A stretch of 64,000 nucleotides of DNA from CAZCEC01 sp964497615 (lineage in GTDB: Bacteria; Chloroflexota; Anaerolineae; Anaerolineales; UBA6663): positions 6,314 through 70,313 of the forward strand of contig CAZCEC010000032.1 in NCBI GenBank assembly GCA_964497615.1, read 5' to 3'. Under the pieces are notes generated by a model. That model ran no database searches, had not been told where the DNA came from, and saw only the letters and a program-made list of their open reading frames with translations. Of this stretch, positions 7,704 to 15,767 are shown piece after piece (position 1 is the stretch's first letter; each line of letters begins with the position of its first letter). The position numbers and the translations under genes are program-made.

Positions 7704-8759
7704 GTGGCGGCAGAGCTGACACTGTTTCAGGCGGTCGAGCGCTTCCGGGCGGCGGTGCTGCGCGGCGAGCGGGCCTCGGCCGCGCGCCTGGTGCGCGCCT
7801 ACGGCCAGGCCTACGCCCGGCTGCTGGGCGACATCGAGGCGCTGATCCGGGCCATCGGCGAGCTGCCGGGCCCGACCTTGGGGCAGGTGGAGCGGCTCTC
7901 GCTGTACCGCGCGCTGCTGGCCGGCATTGAGCGCGAGATAGACCGCTACGCCGTGATCGCCGAGAACGAGATCGCCGAGAGCACGCGGGCGGCGCTGGCC
8001 GCGGGGCTGCGCGACTCGGCGCGGCTGGCGCAGATCGCGCTGCCGGCCCTGGACCCGGCCCAGATGCGGGCGTTGTGGCGGCAGCTCAACCCGGACGCGG
8101 TGACGACGATGCTGGGCTTCCTGGAGGCCGACTCGCCCTTGTACCTGAACCTGCGCCGGCTGGGGCAGTCGGTGGCGGACGCGACGGCCGAGGCGCTGCG
8201 CAACGGCATCGCGCTGGGCTGGAACCCGCGCAAGGTGGCGCGCATCATCCGCGACTCGGCGGGGCAGGGGCTGACCTGGTCGCTGAACACGGCCCGCACA
8301 GCGAACTTGTGGACCTACCGGCTGACGAGCCACGCCGCGTACCTGAAGAACTCGCACGTGGTCAAGGGCTGGATCTGGATCGCCGAGCTGGGGCCGCGCA
8401 CGTGCCTGAGCTGCATCAACCAGCACGGCAGCGAGCACACGCTGGACGAGACGCTCAACGACCACCACGCCGGCCGGTGCGCGCCGGCGCCGATCACGGC
8501 CAGCTACGCCGACCTGGGCTTCGGGGTCCGCGGCGACTCGCGGCCGGCGGTGCGCCGCGGCGAGGACTGGTTCCGCGGGCTGAGCGCGCAGGAGCAGCGG
8601 GCGATGATGGGGCCGGGGATGTGGAAGGCCTGGAAGGCGGGCGCATTCGACTTCCGGGACCTGTCTCAGCCGTACACCAACGACGTGTACGGCGAGATGC
8701 TGCGCGAGGCGTCGCTGAAGGGACTGCTGGGTGACCGAGCCAGGGCCTACGGCCGGTAA
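7704..8759 (+). CDS. Mu F-like head morphogenesis protein
   Basis: The 351-residue protein is of the SPP1 gp7/Mu F family, minor capsid proteins that ride with the portal and are often ejected with the DNA. The C-terminal half carries the family signature: 'RTCLSCINQHGSEH', then 'DHHAGRCAPAP' (residues about 232-262). The N-terminal half is helical. The start is a GTG at 7704. No extra C-terminal toxin domain, seen in some Mu F proteins, is present: after the signature only about 90 residues remain, including 'WFRGLSAQEQRAMMG'. Its 3' end overlaps the next small gene by 29 bp. Confidence 0.88.
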   Translation: MAAELTLFQAVERFRAAVLRGERASAARLVRAYGQAYARLLGDIEALIRAIGELPGPTLGQVERLSLYRALLAGIEREIDRYAVIAENEIAESTRAALAAGLRDSARLAQIALPALDPAQMRALWRQLNPDAVTTMLGFLEADSPLYLNLRRLGQSVADATAEALRNGIALGWNPRKVARIIRDSAGQGLTWSLNTARTANLWTYRLTSHAAYLKNSHVVKGWIWIAELGPRTCLSCINQHGSEHTLDETLNDHHAGRCAPAPITASYADLGFGVRGDSRPAVRRGEDWFRGLSAQEQRAMMGPGMWKAWKAGAFDFRDLSQPYTNDVYGEMLREASLKGLLGDRARAYGR

Positions 8760-8964
8760 GCCCGCCGCGCCGTACCCGGCGCCAATCACCGTGACGCTGC
8801 ATGTCAGCCCGGCCGAGGCCGCGCTGATCCAGAAACTGCGGTCATTGACAGCCGGCGATCATCTGGTTATACTGTCGATCAGGGCAGACGGACTGGACAG
8901 CGTAACCGTCCTGAGCAGCGGCAAGCGCAGCTACCTGCGCCAGGCCGCTGAAGCCCCGACCTGA
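8731..8964 (+). CDS. Small phage protein, unknown
   Basis: The 77-residue product starts at a GTG inside the end of the Mu F-like gene. A Pro-rich leader precedes a small folded part ('ITVTLHVSPAEAALIQKLRSL') whose beta-alpha-beta layout is plausible. It is the last gene before the structured intergenic region and terminator. The call rests on position and a sensible protein composition. Confidence 0.5.
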   Translation: MTEPGPTAGKPAAPYPAPITVTLHVSPAEAALIQKLRSLTAGDHLVILSIRADGLDSVTVLSSGKRSYLRQAAEAPT

Positions 8965-8984
8965 CGCTAATAACCCTTTTGCTC

Positions 8985-9086
8985 GCGGGCCGGTGTGTCC
9001 AACCCCTGGTAACAGGGGGCGAAAGCGAAGCCCAGCGCTTCGCCGACATCGGCGAAAACGGCGCAGTCAGCCGAGCACCGGCCCGC
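8985..9086 (+). ncRNA. Candidate structured RNA, cloverleaf-like
   Basis: In a 270-bp gap between the Mu F-like and scaffold genes, an 11-bp perfect stem (8985-8995 with 9076-9086) closes a junction. Inside are a 6-bp hairpin with a GUAA tetraloop (9003-9018), a 7-bp hairpin (9025-9043), a possible 5-bp hairpin (9041-9054, alternative to the end of the former) and a 4-bp hairpin (9059-9073). Six A residues follow the closing stem. Further hairpins (9100-9105 with 9115-9120) and a strong terminator (9193-9231) lie downstream. I recognise no tRNA, riboswitch or ribozyme class. It could be a phage regulatory RNA or an attenuator controlling scaffold and capsid expression. Confidence 0.5.
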
Positions 9087-9192
9087 AAAAAACCAAATAC
9101 CTGGCAGGAGCATCGCCAGGCCCCAGGAACTTTGAGCGCCCGCGTGGAACTCTGACAGGAGCCACACCGCGGACACACGCGAAAGAAGACAC

Positions 9193-9231
9193 ACGGGGCT
9201 GCCGACCTTACGAGGCCGGCAGCCCCGTTTT
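9193..9231 (+). terminator. Strong Rho-independent terminator within the head operon
   Basis: Arms of 16 bases (9193-9208 and 9213-9228) with one mismatch enclose a TACG tetraloop and are followed by TTTT. It ends transcripts coming from the terminase/portal side, or forms an attenuator, seven bases before the ATG at 9238. Full expression of the capsid genes therefore needs readthrough, antitermination or an internal promoter. Confidence 0.85.
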
Positions 9232-9237
9232 GCATTC

Positions 9238-9801
9238 ATGGACTCGACACAGCGCCAGGCCATCGCCCAGGAATTCGCGGCCGCCGTTCAGATGGGACCT
9301 GACCGCGTCCTGGCGGTCTCCGACCGCATCCAGCACTACCGGCGCGACCGGCCTGAGCTGACGGCGCTCTGCAAGTTCGAGCGGTCCATGCAGGTGCGGC
9401 GGCTGAAGACGCTGGCGCCGAAGAACTGGAACCCGGCGGACTGGAAGAACGCCGAGGCGGTTGTCAACGAGATCGCGCACCTGCGGAGGGGTGGGGGGAT
9501 CGAGCACATTCTGGCGCTGGCGGTGCTGGGCGCCGGGCACGACGAGCTCGACGAGGCTCTGGCCTTGCTCGAGCAAACCGATAGGGCCAACGCGGGCGAC
9601 CTGCCCGATGAGTCTACGCGACCCGAGCGGCAATCGGGGGAGGCACACGATGAACGAGGACGAGAAGACCGATCAGACACCCGACCCGAAGGCCGAGCAG
9701 AAGGCGGACGAGTCTCCCAAGGACCCCACGGCCGGGGACAAGAAGGCCGGCGACAAGGAGACCAAGTTCACCCAGGCCGATCTCGACAGGCACGCCGCTG
9801 A
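9238..9801 (+). CDS. Hypothetical phage protein overlapping the scaffold gene
   Basis: The 187-residue frame starts just after the terminator. Residues 1-115 look like a real helical protein ('VLAVSDRIQHYRRDRPEL', 'NPADWKNAEAVVNEIAHL', 'DELDEALALLEQ'). After about residue 137 it overlaps the scaffold gene for 152 bp and becomes Arg/Gly-rich, as expected of a shifted frame. No ribosome site is clear. It may be a genuine gene whose tail overlaps the next one, or a gene shortened by mutation. Confidence 0.5.
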   Translation: MDSTQRQAIAQEFAAAVQMGPDRVLAVSDRIQHYRRDRPELTALCKFERSMQVRRLKTLAPKNWNPADWKNAEAVVNEIAHLRRGGGIEHILALAVLGAGHDELDEALALLEQTDRANAGDLPDESTRPERQSGEAHDERGREDRSDTRPEGRAEGGRVSQGPHGRGQEGRRQGDQVHPGRSRQARR

Positions 9802-10384
9802 GCGCGCCAAGCACGCCAAGAGCGCCGAGCGCGCTGCGCTCTTGAAAGAGCTGGGCATCGAGGACGTCGATGCGGCGAAGAAGGCGCTCAAGGACGCCGA
9901 CGATCTGCGCAAGGCGCAGATGACGGAGTCCGAGAAGCTGAAGGCCGACAAGGACGCTGCCGACAAGGCTCTGGCCGAAGCCAAAGAAGCCGCAGCCAAA
10001 GCACAAGCGGCAGCGATTCGCGCAGATGCCGAACGAGTCGAAGCGCTGCGCAAGGCGGCCTTCGTCAGCCAGGCGGCTGGCCGCTTCGCCAACCCGGACG
10101 CGGCCTACAAGCTGGCTGACCTGGGCGCCGTAAAGCTCGGCGACGACGGCAGGTTCGAGGGCATCGATGAAGCCCTGAACGCGCTGGCTGAGGCCGAGCC
10201 CTGGACCCTGCTGCCGAAGGGCCAGCAGGGCCAGCAGCAGGCGCCGCGCCTGGGCAAGACCAACGGGGCGGCCGGCGGCCAGAAGGGCCGGAGCGAAGAC
10301 GAGCTCCGTCAGCGCCATTTCAGCGGCGGCGGAAGCCGGGTGTTTGAGCCTAAAGACGGGGGTGTGATTCCCCTGAAGGAGTAA
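9650..10384 (+). CDS. Scaffold protein (phage minor structural GP20-like)
   Basis: The 244-residue acidic, Lys/Ala/Glu-rich protein has a long central coiled coil (residues about 50-130, 'DADDLRKAQMTESEKLKADKD'), flanked by a charged N-terminus and a Gly/Gln-rich C-terminus. This matches scaffold proteins placed directly before the major capsid gene. The start at 9650 has GGGGGAGG upstream. Scaffolds direct procapsid size and leave before DNA packaging. The capsid start lies three bases after its stop. Confidence 0.85.
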   Translation: MNEDEKTDQTPDPKAEQKADESPKDPTAGDKKAGDKETKFTQADLDRHAAERAKHAKSAERAALLKELGIEDVDAAKKALKDADDLRKAQMTESEKLKADKDAADKALAEAKEAAAKAQAAAIRADAERVEALRKAAFVSQAAGRFANPDAAYKLADLGAVKLGDDGRFEGIDEALNALAEAEPWTLLPKGQQGQQQAPRLGKTNGAAGGQKGRSEDELRQRHFSGGGSRVFEPKDGGVIPLKE

Positions 10385-10387
10385 CAC

Positions 10388-11236
10388 ATGGCAATCACCA
10401 AGGTCGCGGACCTTAACGATCTCTTCAACAAAATCTACGAGGGCGCGCTGTTCGTCGCCCGCGAGACCAACATCATGGTCAACCTGGTGCGCAATTTCGA
10501 CGCCCAGGGCTGGATGACCCGCAACTTCTCGACTCGCCCGCAGATCGCCGCGCAGGTGAAGCCGGAAGGCGTGGACTTCGCCAACCCGACCACGTTCGGC
10601 AAGTCGCTCCTGGCGACCTTCACCCCGGCGATGGTGATGGCCCAGGTCGAGCTGACCGACGAGGACCGGGACACCGACCCCGACAGCGCCGCGGCCGACG
10701 CCGAGCGCGAGCTGGGCGGCGCGATTGCCACCAAGATCGACACCGACCTGACCGGCGACTTCGCCAGCTTCTCGACCGACAAGGGGCCCGGCGCGGGCCA
10801 GACGGCCACCATCGCCAAGGCGGCTACGGCCGTGTCGGTGCTGCGCAACCGCATCGTGATGAACCCCATCAACGCGGTGTGGCACCCCTACCACTGGCAC
10901 GACATCTGGGTCGAGCTGGGGCAGCCGGCGGCCACGAAGGCGTTCCTGGGCGACCTGGCCAACCAGGCGCTGCGCGACTTCTACGTCGGCAACTGGATCA
11001 ACATCCAGCACTTCGTCAGCGCCAACATCGCGGTGGACGGCGACGCCGACGCGGTGAGCGGGATCTTCAACGCCCAGGCGCTGGGCTTCGACACCCGCAA
11101 GGAGCCGACCCTGGAGCCCGAGCGCGACGCCTCCAAGCTGGCCACCGAGCTCAACATGAGCGCCGGCTACGCCCACGGCGTGATCCGCTCCACCTACGGC
11201 GTGAAGTACACCGCCGACGCGACCGAGCCGAGCTAA
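10388..11236 (+). CDS. Major capsid protein (HK97 fold)
   Basis: The 282-residue protein follows the scaffold gene with a strong AAGGAG site. The N-terminal 'DLNDLFNKIYEGALFVARE' helix, the 'VELTDEDRDTDPDSAAADAERELGGAIATKID' spine-helix region and the late 'ADAVSGIFNAQALGFDTRKEP' segment fit HK97-type coat proteins of small siphoviruses. Its length is at the short end of the family. The next gene may encode its decoration partner. Confidence 0.87.
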   Translation: MAITKVADLNDLFNKIYEGALFVARETNIMVNLVRNFDAQGWMTRNFSTRPQIAAQVKPEGVDFANPTTFGKSLLATFTPAMVMAQVELTDEDRDTDPDSAAADAERELGGAIATKIDTDLTGDFASFSTDKGPGAGQTATIAKAATAVSVLRNRIVMNPINAVWHPYHWHDIWVELGQPAATKAFLGDLANQALRDFYVGNWINIQHFVSANIAVDGDADAVSGIFNAQALGFDTRKEPTLEPERDASKLATELNMSAGYAHGVIRSTYGVKYTADATEPS

Positions 11237-11260
11237 GGCCTCCCGCACACCGACCGAACC

Positions 11261-11288
11261 GGCCCGCGCCCTGGAGAGGGCGCGGGCC
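11261..11288 (+). terminator. Hairpin after the capsid gene
   Basis: Perfect 12-base GC-rich arms (11261-11272, 11277-11288) enclose a GGAG loop. No T-run follows, so it may stabilise the 3' end of the capsid mRNA or only partly terminate it. Confidence 0.6.
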
Positions 11289-11315
11289 TCATCGAACACG
11301 ACAGGAGGTCAATCC

Positions 11316-11714
11316 ATGACTGCTCATCGCTTCCCGGTTTGCATCAACATCACCGACCCCGGCGCGGACAAGCGCATCCCGCTGCTGCGCGTGCCGAGCA
11401 AGACCCAGTACACGGTCGAGTCGGCCTATGTCGTGCCGGACACGGCCGTCACCGGCGCCACCGACAACTACTGGCAGGCCTCGCTGGAGAACGGCGGGAC
11501 GGCTGGCACCGATCAGGCGGGCATCGGCGGCACGGCCGGCGGCACCGCGGGCTGGGCGGCAAACACGCCGCAGGAGATCTCGATCACTTCCGGTTCGGGC
11601 GACCTCGCCGAGGGCGAGTACCTGAACCTGAAGTACGACGAGAACGGCACCGTGGCGCCCGGCCGCTTCACCGTCGTGCTGGAAGTGGTCGAAGGCGTCG
11701 GCGCGAAGGCCTAA
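11316..11714 (+). CDS. Probable capsid decoration or head-fibre protein
   Basis: The 132-residue protein is rich in Gly, Thr and Asn, with many short beta-strand patterns ('RFPVCINITDPG', 'YTVESAYVVPDTAV', 'RFTVVLEVVEGVG') and a Gly-rich middle loop. It starts after a perfect AGGAGG. A small beta-rich protein directly downstream of the major capsid gene is usually a head decoration or stabilising protein. I cannot assign a family, and the glycosylation cassette follows at once. Confidence 0.6.
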   Translation: MTAHRFPVCINITDPGADKRIPLLRVPSKTQYTVESAYVVPDTAVTGATDNYWQASLENGGTAGTDQAGIGGTAGGTAGWAANTPQEISITSGSGDLAEGEYLNLKYDENGTVAPGRFTVVLEVVEGVGAKA

Positions 11715-11874
11715 GGCGGCTGCATCCGGCTCCGTCCGGTCAGCGGCGGGGGCTAAGGTCCAACGATCCTTGATCCTTGGATCAGGGACTATACGGACCG
11801 AAGGTGTGGCCTCCCGGCGCACCGCGCCCCCGCCCCCCAATCCTTCCGGGAGGTGTTTCCGGGAGGAACACGCC

Positions 11875-13770
11875 ATGAGCATCAAGCGCATTCTCTGGTA
11901 CAGCAACGCCCCCTGGGGCAAGAGCGCCTACGCCGGGCAGACGAAGCTGGCCGTCCGCCACCTGATGAAGCTCGGCTACGAGCTGGCGGTGGCCTGCAAC
12001 TACGGCCTGCAGGGCGCGACCATCGGCTCGGAGGACGGCGTCACGCTGTACCCGATGGGCTACGACAAGCGCAGCAACGACATCGTCCAGTCGCACGCGG
12101 AGGACTTCAACGCCGACGTCATCATCAGCCTGTTCGACGCCTGGCCGCTGCGCTTCGCCAAGCTCAAGACGCCGTGGATCCCATGGCTGCCGGTGGATCA
12201 CGACCCCGCGCCGCGGATCGTGGTCAATGCGCTGCAGGGCCATCCCGACGACAAACGGCCCGGCCAGCCGGCGCTGGCCAGCGTGGCGTACAGCCGGCAC
12301 GGACTGCGGGCGCTGCAGGCCGCCGGCGCGCCCGACCCGCGCTACATCCCGCTGGGCGTGGAGACCGAGGTCTACAAGCGTCAGGACCAGCGCGAAGTGC
12401 GCGAGCGGCTGGGACTGCCACTGGACAAGTTCATCGTCGGCCAGGTGGGGGCCAACCTGTACTTCCCTAACCGCAAGTGCATCCCGCAGACCCTGCAGGC
12501 CTTTGCGCAGTTCCGCCAGACCCATCCCGACTCGCTGTTCTACCTGCACACCGAAGAGTCAGGCATTTACGAGGGCATCAAACTCAAGCCGCTGCTGAAG
12601 GCCCTGGGCCTGAACGACGGCTCGGTGATGCTGTGCGACCAGTACCAATACGCGGTGGGCTTCCCCGAGACGTACATGCGCGACATCTTCGCCGCCCTGG
12701 ACGTGCTGCTGAGCCCGAGCATGGCCGAGGGCTTCGGCGTGCCGATCGTTGAGGCACAGGCCTGCGGCACGCCCGTCATCGCCACCGACTGGACCTCGAT
12801 GACGGAGCTCGTTTCGGGCGGGTGGGTCATCACCGAGTACGAGAAGTGGTGGACGCAGCAGGAGTCGTGGCAGGTCATCCCGCACGTGTCGGCCATCGTC
12901 GAGGCGCTGAACGACGCCTACACCGCCCAGCATTGGAACGGCGGCAGCGAATGGGAGGCACGGCGGGCCAGGGCGCGGGCCAGGGCCGAGCTGTACGACT
13001 GGGGCGGGGTCGTGGCGCCGATGTGGGACGCGCTGCTGGACGAGCTGGGCCGGGACCTCGACGCCCAGGCCGCGACTCAATCGCGGCTGGCCAGCCTGGG
13101 CACGCTGAAGGTGAAGATCGAGCCGGCCGTGAGCGTCATCACGCCCTGGCGCGATCATCCTGAGCTGATCCCGGCCTACGAGGCCGCGGTCGAGGGCGCG
13201 CAGGTGATCGTGGTGGACAGCGGCAGCGCGCCGGAGAACTCCGAGCTGCTGGCGGACATGGTGCGCCGGCTGGGCAATGGCAGCAAGCACATCTGCAGCC
13301 AGCGGCCGCTGGGGTTCGCCGAGGCGAACAACCACGGCCTGGCGTTCGCCGCCGGCGACATCGTCCTGTTCCTGAACAACGACATCGAGGCCGCGCCCGG
13401 CTTCATCGCGCAGGTCTCAGCTGACGTCCTGGGCGGCACGCTGTACGGGCCATCCAATCCGGATGCCTTCGTTGACGGCCTACTTGTGCCCTACATCGAA
13501 GGCTGGTGCATCGCGGCGCGCCGGCACGTGTGGGACGCGCTGGAGGGGTGGGACGAGGCGTTCGAGGGCCGGTACTGGGAGGACGTGGACCTGTGCCACC
13601 GCGCATCCCTGGCCGGGTACGCGCTCGAGCGCACCGGCTGGCAGGTGCGGCATCTGAGCAACACCACGAGCCGCGACACGGCCGGCGCCTACGACCACGT
13701 GGACCACAACCGGGCGCTGGTGGTGGAACGCGTGCGGGCGGCGCGGGCCGCACTGGCGGGTGTGGCATGA
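11875..13770 (+). CDS. Two-domain glycosyltransferase (GT4-like fused to GT2-like)
   Basis: The 631-residue protein has two transferase modules. Residues 1-400 are GT-B type: the N-terminal 'RILWYSNAPWGKSAY' and the retaining-enzyme signature 'SPSMAEGFGVPIVEAQACGTPVI' region (E-x7-E). Residues about 415-625 are GT-A type family 2: 'VSVITPWRDH', 'VIVVDSGSAPEN', 'LFLNNDIEAAPGF' (the DxD-like NNDIE) and 'WDEAFEGRYWEDVDLCHRA' with the ED catalytic pair. The start at 11875 follows GGGAGG. It is the first gene of a cassette with a methyltransferase, a second glycosyltransferase and UDP-galactopyranose mutase, so it probably builds a short glycan on a virion or host surface target. The stop overlaps the next ATG. 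Confidence 0.9.
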   Translation: MSIKRILWYSNAPWGKSAYAGQTKLAVRHLMKLGYELAVACNYGLQGATIGSEDGVTLYPMGYDKRSNDIVQSHAEDFNADVIISLFDAWPLRFAKLKTPWIPWLPVDHDPAPRIVVNALQGHPDDKRPGQPALASVAYSRHGLRALQAAGAPDPRYIPLGVETEVYKRQDQREVRERLGLPLDKFIVGQVGANLYFPNRKCIPQTLQAFAQFRQTHPDSLFYLHTEESGIYEGIKLKPLLKALGLNDGSVMLCDQYQYAVGFPETYMRDIFAALDVLLSPSMAEGFGVPIVEAQACGTPVIATDWTSMTELVSGGWVITEYEKWWTQQESWQVIPHVSAIVEALNDAYTAQHWNGGSEWEARRARARARAELYDWGGVVAPMWDALLDELGRDLDAQAATQSRLASLGTLKVKIEPAVSVITPWRDHPELIPAYEAAVEGAQVIVVDSGSAPENSELLADMVRRLGNGSKHICSQRPLGFAEANNHGLAFAAGDIVLFLNNDIEAAPGFIAQVSADVLGGTLYGPSNPDAFVDGLLVPYIEGWCIAARRHVWDALEGWDEAFEGRYWEDVDLCHRASLAGYALERTGWQVRHLSNTTSRDTAGAYDHVDHNRALVVERVRAARAALAGVA

Positions 13771-14279
13771 ACGTCAGGCTCAACCTGGGCGCGGGCGAGT
13801 GGCGGCCGGCCGGGTACGTCAGCGTGGACCTGGATGCCGGCGCCGACGTGCAGCACGACCTGAGCGTGCGGCCGTGGCCTTTCGCGGACGAGTCGGCGGA
13901 CGAAGTCCTGGCTGCCCACATCCTGGAGCACTTCGACAAGGCGGCCGGCGTGATCTTCCTGCGGGAGTGCCTGCGGATCCTGGCGCCGGGCGGCCTGCTG
14001 CGCCTGGCCGTGCCCGACATGGACAAGTTCATCGCCTGCCGGCTGGCGGGCGACTGGTCGCCGCTGTACGGCTACCGCTGGCGGGACTTCAACCACTTCC
14101 TGGGCGGCGACGACCGGGAGCCGAACCCGCACCAACGGCACAGGCATATGTATTCGTTCGAGAGCCTGGCCTACACGCTCGAGGGCGTCGGGTTCTCAAA
14201 GTATTGGTGGCGGCAGCCAGGCCCACTGGACAACCCGGCCTACCACGCCATCAGCCTGTACTTGGACGCGGTGAGGTGA
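13767..14279 (+). CDS. SAM-dependent methyltransferase (class I, Methyltransf_11-like)
   Basis: The 170-residue protein has motif I 'RLNLGAGEWRPAGYVSVD' (residues 3-20), an acidic 'DLDAGAD', the 'ADEVLAAHILEHFD' post-II segment and the 'LRECLRILAPGGLLRLAVPD' strand typical of small methyltransferases linked to glycan synthesis. The start overlaps the glycosyltransferase stop (ATGA). In this context it could methylate a sugar of the glycan and cap the chain. It is a little shorter than free-standing relatives but has all the core elements. Confidence 0.88.
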   Translation: MNVRLNLGAGEWRPAGYVSVDLDAGADVQHDLSVRPWPFADESADEVLAAHILEHFDKAAGVIFLRECLRILAPGGLLRLAVPDMDKFIACRLAGDWSPLYGYRWRDFNHFLGGDDREPNPHQRHRHMYSFESLAYTLEGVGFSKYWWRQPGPLDNPAYHAISLYLDAVR

Positions 14280-14281
14280 AC

Positions 14282-14458
14282 ATGGCCAGTGCGCGCATCG
14301 AGCGGAAAGACATGAAGCGGCTGACCCTGCGGGTGACGATCGCCGCGCCCATCAACCTGCTGCTGTGGCTCGGCGTGCAGGTCATCAAGCTCGGCGCGTG
14401 GATCGCCGGGTTCGGCGTGAAGGTCGAAAACACCCGCCAAGGTGTGGAGCGAAAGTGA
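14282..14458 (+). CDS. Small membrane protein of the glycosylation cassette
   Basis: The 58-residue product has a basic N-terminus (KDMKRLTLR) and a hydrophobic stretch of about 27 residues ('APINLLLWLGVQVIKLGAWI'), so it is probably a single-span membrane protein. GAGGTGAAC precedes the ATG. Its stop overlaps the GTG of the next glycosyltransferase (GTGA), which supports a real translated gene. It might anchor the glycan machinery at the membrane; no family is known to me. Confidence 0.6.
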   Translation: MASARIERKDMKRLTLRVTIAAPINLLLWLGVQVIKLGAWIAGFGVKVENTRQGVERK

Positions 14459-15171
14459 TCCGCATCGTCGCCGGCTGCAACGAGCGTTATCGCGCCCGCT
14501 TCGAGCCGTGCCGGCAGTCGCTGGCGCAGCACTCGCAGGTGATCGCCCACCGGGTCAGCGTGGGCTTCGTGGAGAGTGGCTGGCTGCCGCTCTCGCGCGA
14601 GCAAAACCACGGCGCGCCGCCGGAGACCGAGTGCATCCAGCACGGGTCGTTTCTGCGCGTCGCGCCGGGCCAACCCGACGACGTGATCGTCTACCTGGAC
14701 GGCGATGTGACGATGCAGCGGCCGCTGGACGCCGGCGAGCTGGCCTGGCTGGAGTCGCTGCCGGCGGGCGCCGTGTCAGCCGCCTGGAACAGGACGGGCG
14801 AGACGCTGATCGAAGAGGCGCGCGCGCTTGGGCCGCGCGAGAGTGACGACGGACTGCGAGTGCTATGGGGCGCCTGGATCGACACGGCGCCGGCGCTCAA
14901 TGCCGGCATCGTCGCGGCGCGGCGTGAGACGTGGGAAGCCGCTTACGCCGGCTACATGGATCGCTGGGACCTGGCGTGTGCGTCGTTCGGCCACCAGGCC
15001 CGGCAGCAGTGGCTCATGTGCTGGACCTGGCAGCACCTCGGCCTCGACGTGCAGATCATGAGTTGGCAGCTACATGCCCATGGGCATTTCGGACTTAAGC
15101 CTGGAATGGAAGTACGGCCAGACGGCGTTCACGCCAACGGAAAGTTGGCAGTTTTTCGCCACCATTGCTAA
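14455..15171 (+). CDS. GT-A fold glycosyltransferase
   Basis: The 238-residue protein starts at a GTG overlapping the previous stop. The N-terminus 'IRIVAGCNERYRARFEPC' resembles the first strand and helix of nucleotide-diphosphosugar transferases. 'DDVIVYLDGDVTMQRPL' (residues about 76-92) gives the DxD metal motif, and 'APALNAGIVAARR' is the acceptor-site strand seen in GT8-like enzymes. The C-terminal 'RQQWLMCWTWQHLGLDVQIMSWQ' completes the fold. It probably adds another sugar in the glycan pathway of the cassette. Its stop overlaps the ATG of the GIY-YIG gene. Confidence 0.82.
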   Translation: MIRIVAGCNERYRARFEPCRQSLAQHSQVIAHRVSVGFVESGWLPLSREQNHGAPPETECIQHGSFLRVAPGQPDDVIVYLDGDVTMQRPLDAGELAWLESLPAGAVSAAWNRTGETLIEEARALGPRESDDGLRVLWGAWIDTAPALNAGIVAARRETWEAAYAGYMDRWDLACASFGHQARQQWLMCWTWQHLGLDVQIMSWQLHAHGHFGLKPGMEVRPDGVHANGKLAVFRHHC

Positions 15172-15767
15172 TGGACGCCGCGGACACCGTTTTTATCTAT
15201 GGTCTGGTTGACCCGCGCACTCAAACACTGCGCTATGTCGGGAAGGCCAAGGACCCGCGTCGCCGCTACGTCGTGCATCTATCACGCGCCAAGCGATTGC
15301 GCGGGCACAAGGAAGCCTGGGTTGAGTCCCTGCGTAATGCGGGCATTCGACCTGAGATGGTTGTGATTGAAGAGGTGAAAACATCCGAATGGCAGACCGC
15401 CGAGCGCTTTTGGATCGGTTTTTTTCGGCACATTGGAGTTGACCTTGTAAACGGCACGGCTGGCGGTGATGGCGGCGAAACATTCAGCGGGCGTCAGCAC
15501 TCAGTGGAAACCAAGGCTAAGTGTGCCGCTGCCAAAGTGGGCAACAAGTGCAATCTCGGGAAGAAGGGATCGCCAGAAAAGAGTCTCAGATTGTCACTGG
15601 CGCATACCGGCCTGAAACGTTCAGCACAAGCCAAAGCCAATATGCGTGAGGGTTGGAAGAAGAGGCGCGGTCAAGTGTTGAGTGAAGAGACCAAAGAGAA
15701 GTTGCGCCAAGCGGCGTTGAAGCGTTGGCACGGATTGAAGACAGCCGACGACACGGTGCGCGCATGA
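15171..15767 (+). CDS. GIY-YIG homing endonuclease with NUMOD3-like repeats
   Basis: The 198-residue basic protein has the GIY-YIG core in altered form ('FIYGLVDP' and 'LRYVGKAKDPRRRY', residues about 8-34), an Arg on the catalytic helix and a Glu further on. It then has DNA-binding NUMOD3-like units ('FSGRQHSVETKAKCAAAK', 'LSLAHTGLKRSAQAKANM', 'LSEETKEKLRQAALKRWHG'). Base composition is clearly lower in GC than the flanking glycosyltransferase and mutase, a sign of separate origin. It fits seamlessly: its ATG overlaps the upstream stop and its stop overlaps the mutase ATG. Confidence 0.9.
   Translation: MDAADTVFIYGLVDPRTQTLRYVGKAKDPRRRYVVHLSRAKRLRGHKEAWVESLRNAGIRPEMVVIEEVKTSEWQTAERFWIGFFRHIGVDLVNGTAGGDGGETFSGRQHSVETKAKCAAAKVGNKCNLGKKGSPEKSLRLSLAHTGLKRSAQAKANMREGWKKRRGQVLSEETKEKLRQAALKRWHGLKTADDTVRA

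Noticed and set aside
7704..8759. Polymorphic toxin domain at the C-terminus of the Mu F-like protein
   Set aside because: Too few residues after the family signature and no toxin motif.
7230..8789. Long minus-strand open frame opposite the Mu F-like gene
   Set aside because: Arg/Pro/Gly/Ala-rich, no domain; a shadow of high-GC coding on the plus strand.
8985..9086. tRNA or known self-cleaving ribozyme
   Set aside because: No T-loop, anticodon arm or CCA end; hammerhead core (CUGANGA with GAAA) is not assembled and the fold is not a double pseudoknot.
9614..11299. 561-codon minus-strand open frame opposite scaffold and capsid genes
   Set aside because: Antisense shadow with low-complexity sequence and no ribosome site.
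15171..15767. Group I intron or intein hosting the GIY-YIG gene
   Set aside because: Flanking genes are complete and separate; no intron core or splicing motifs, and overlaps are exact.
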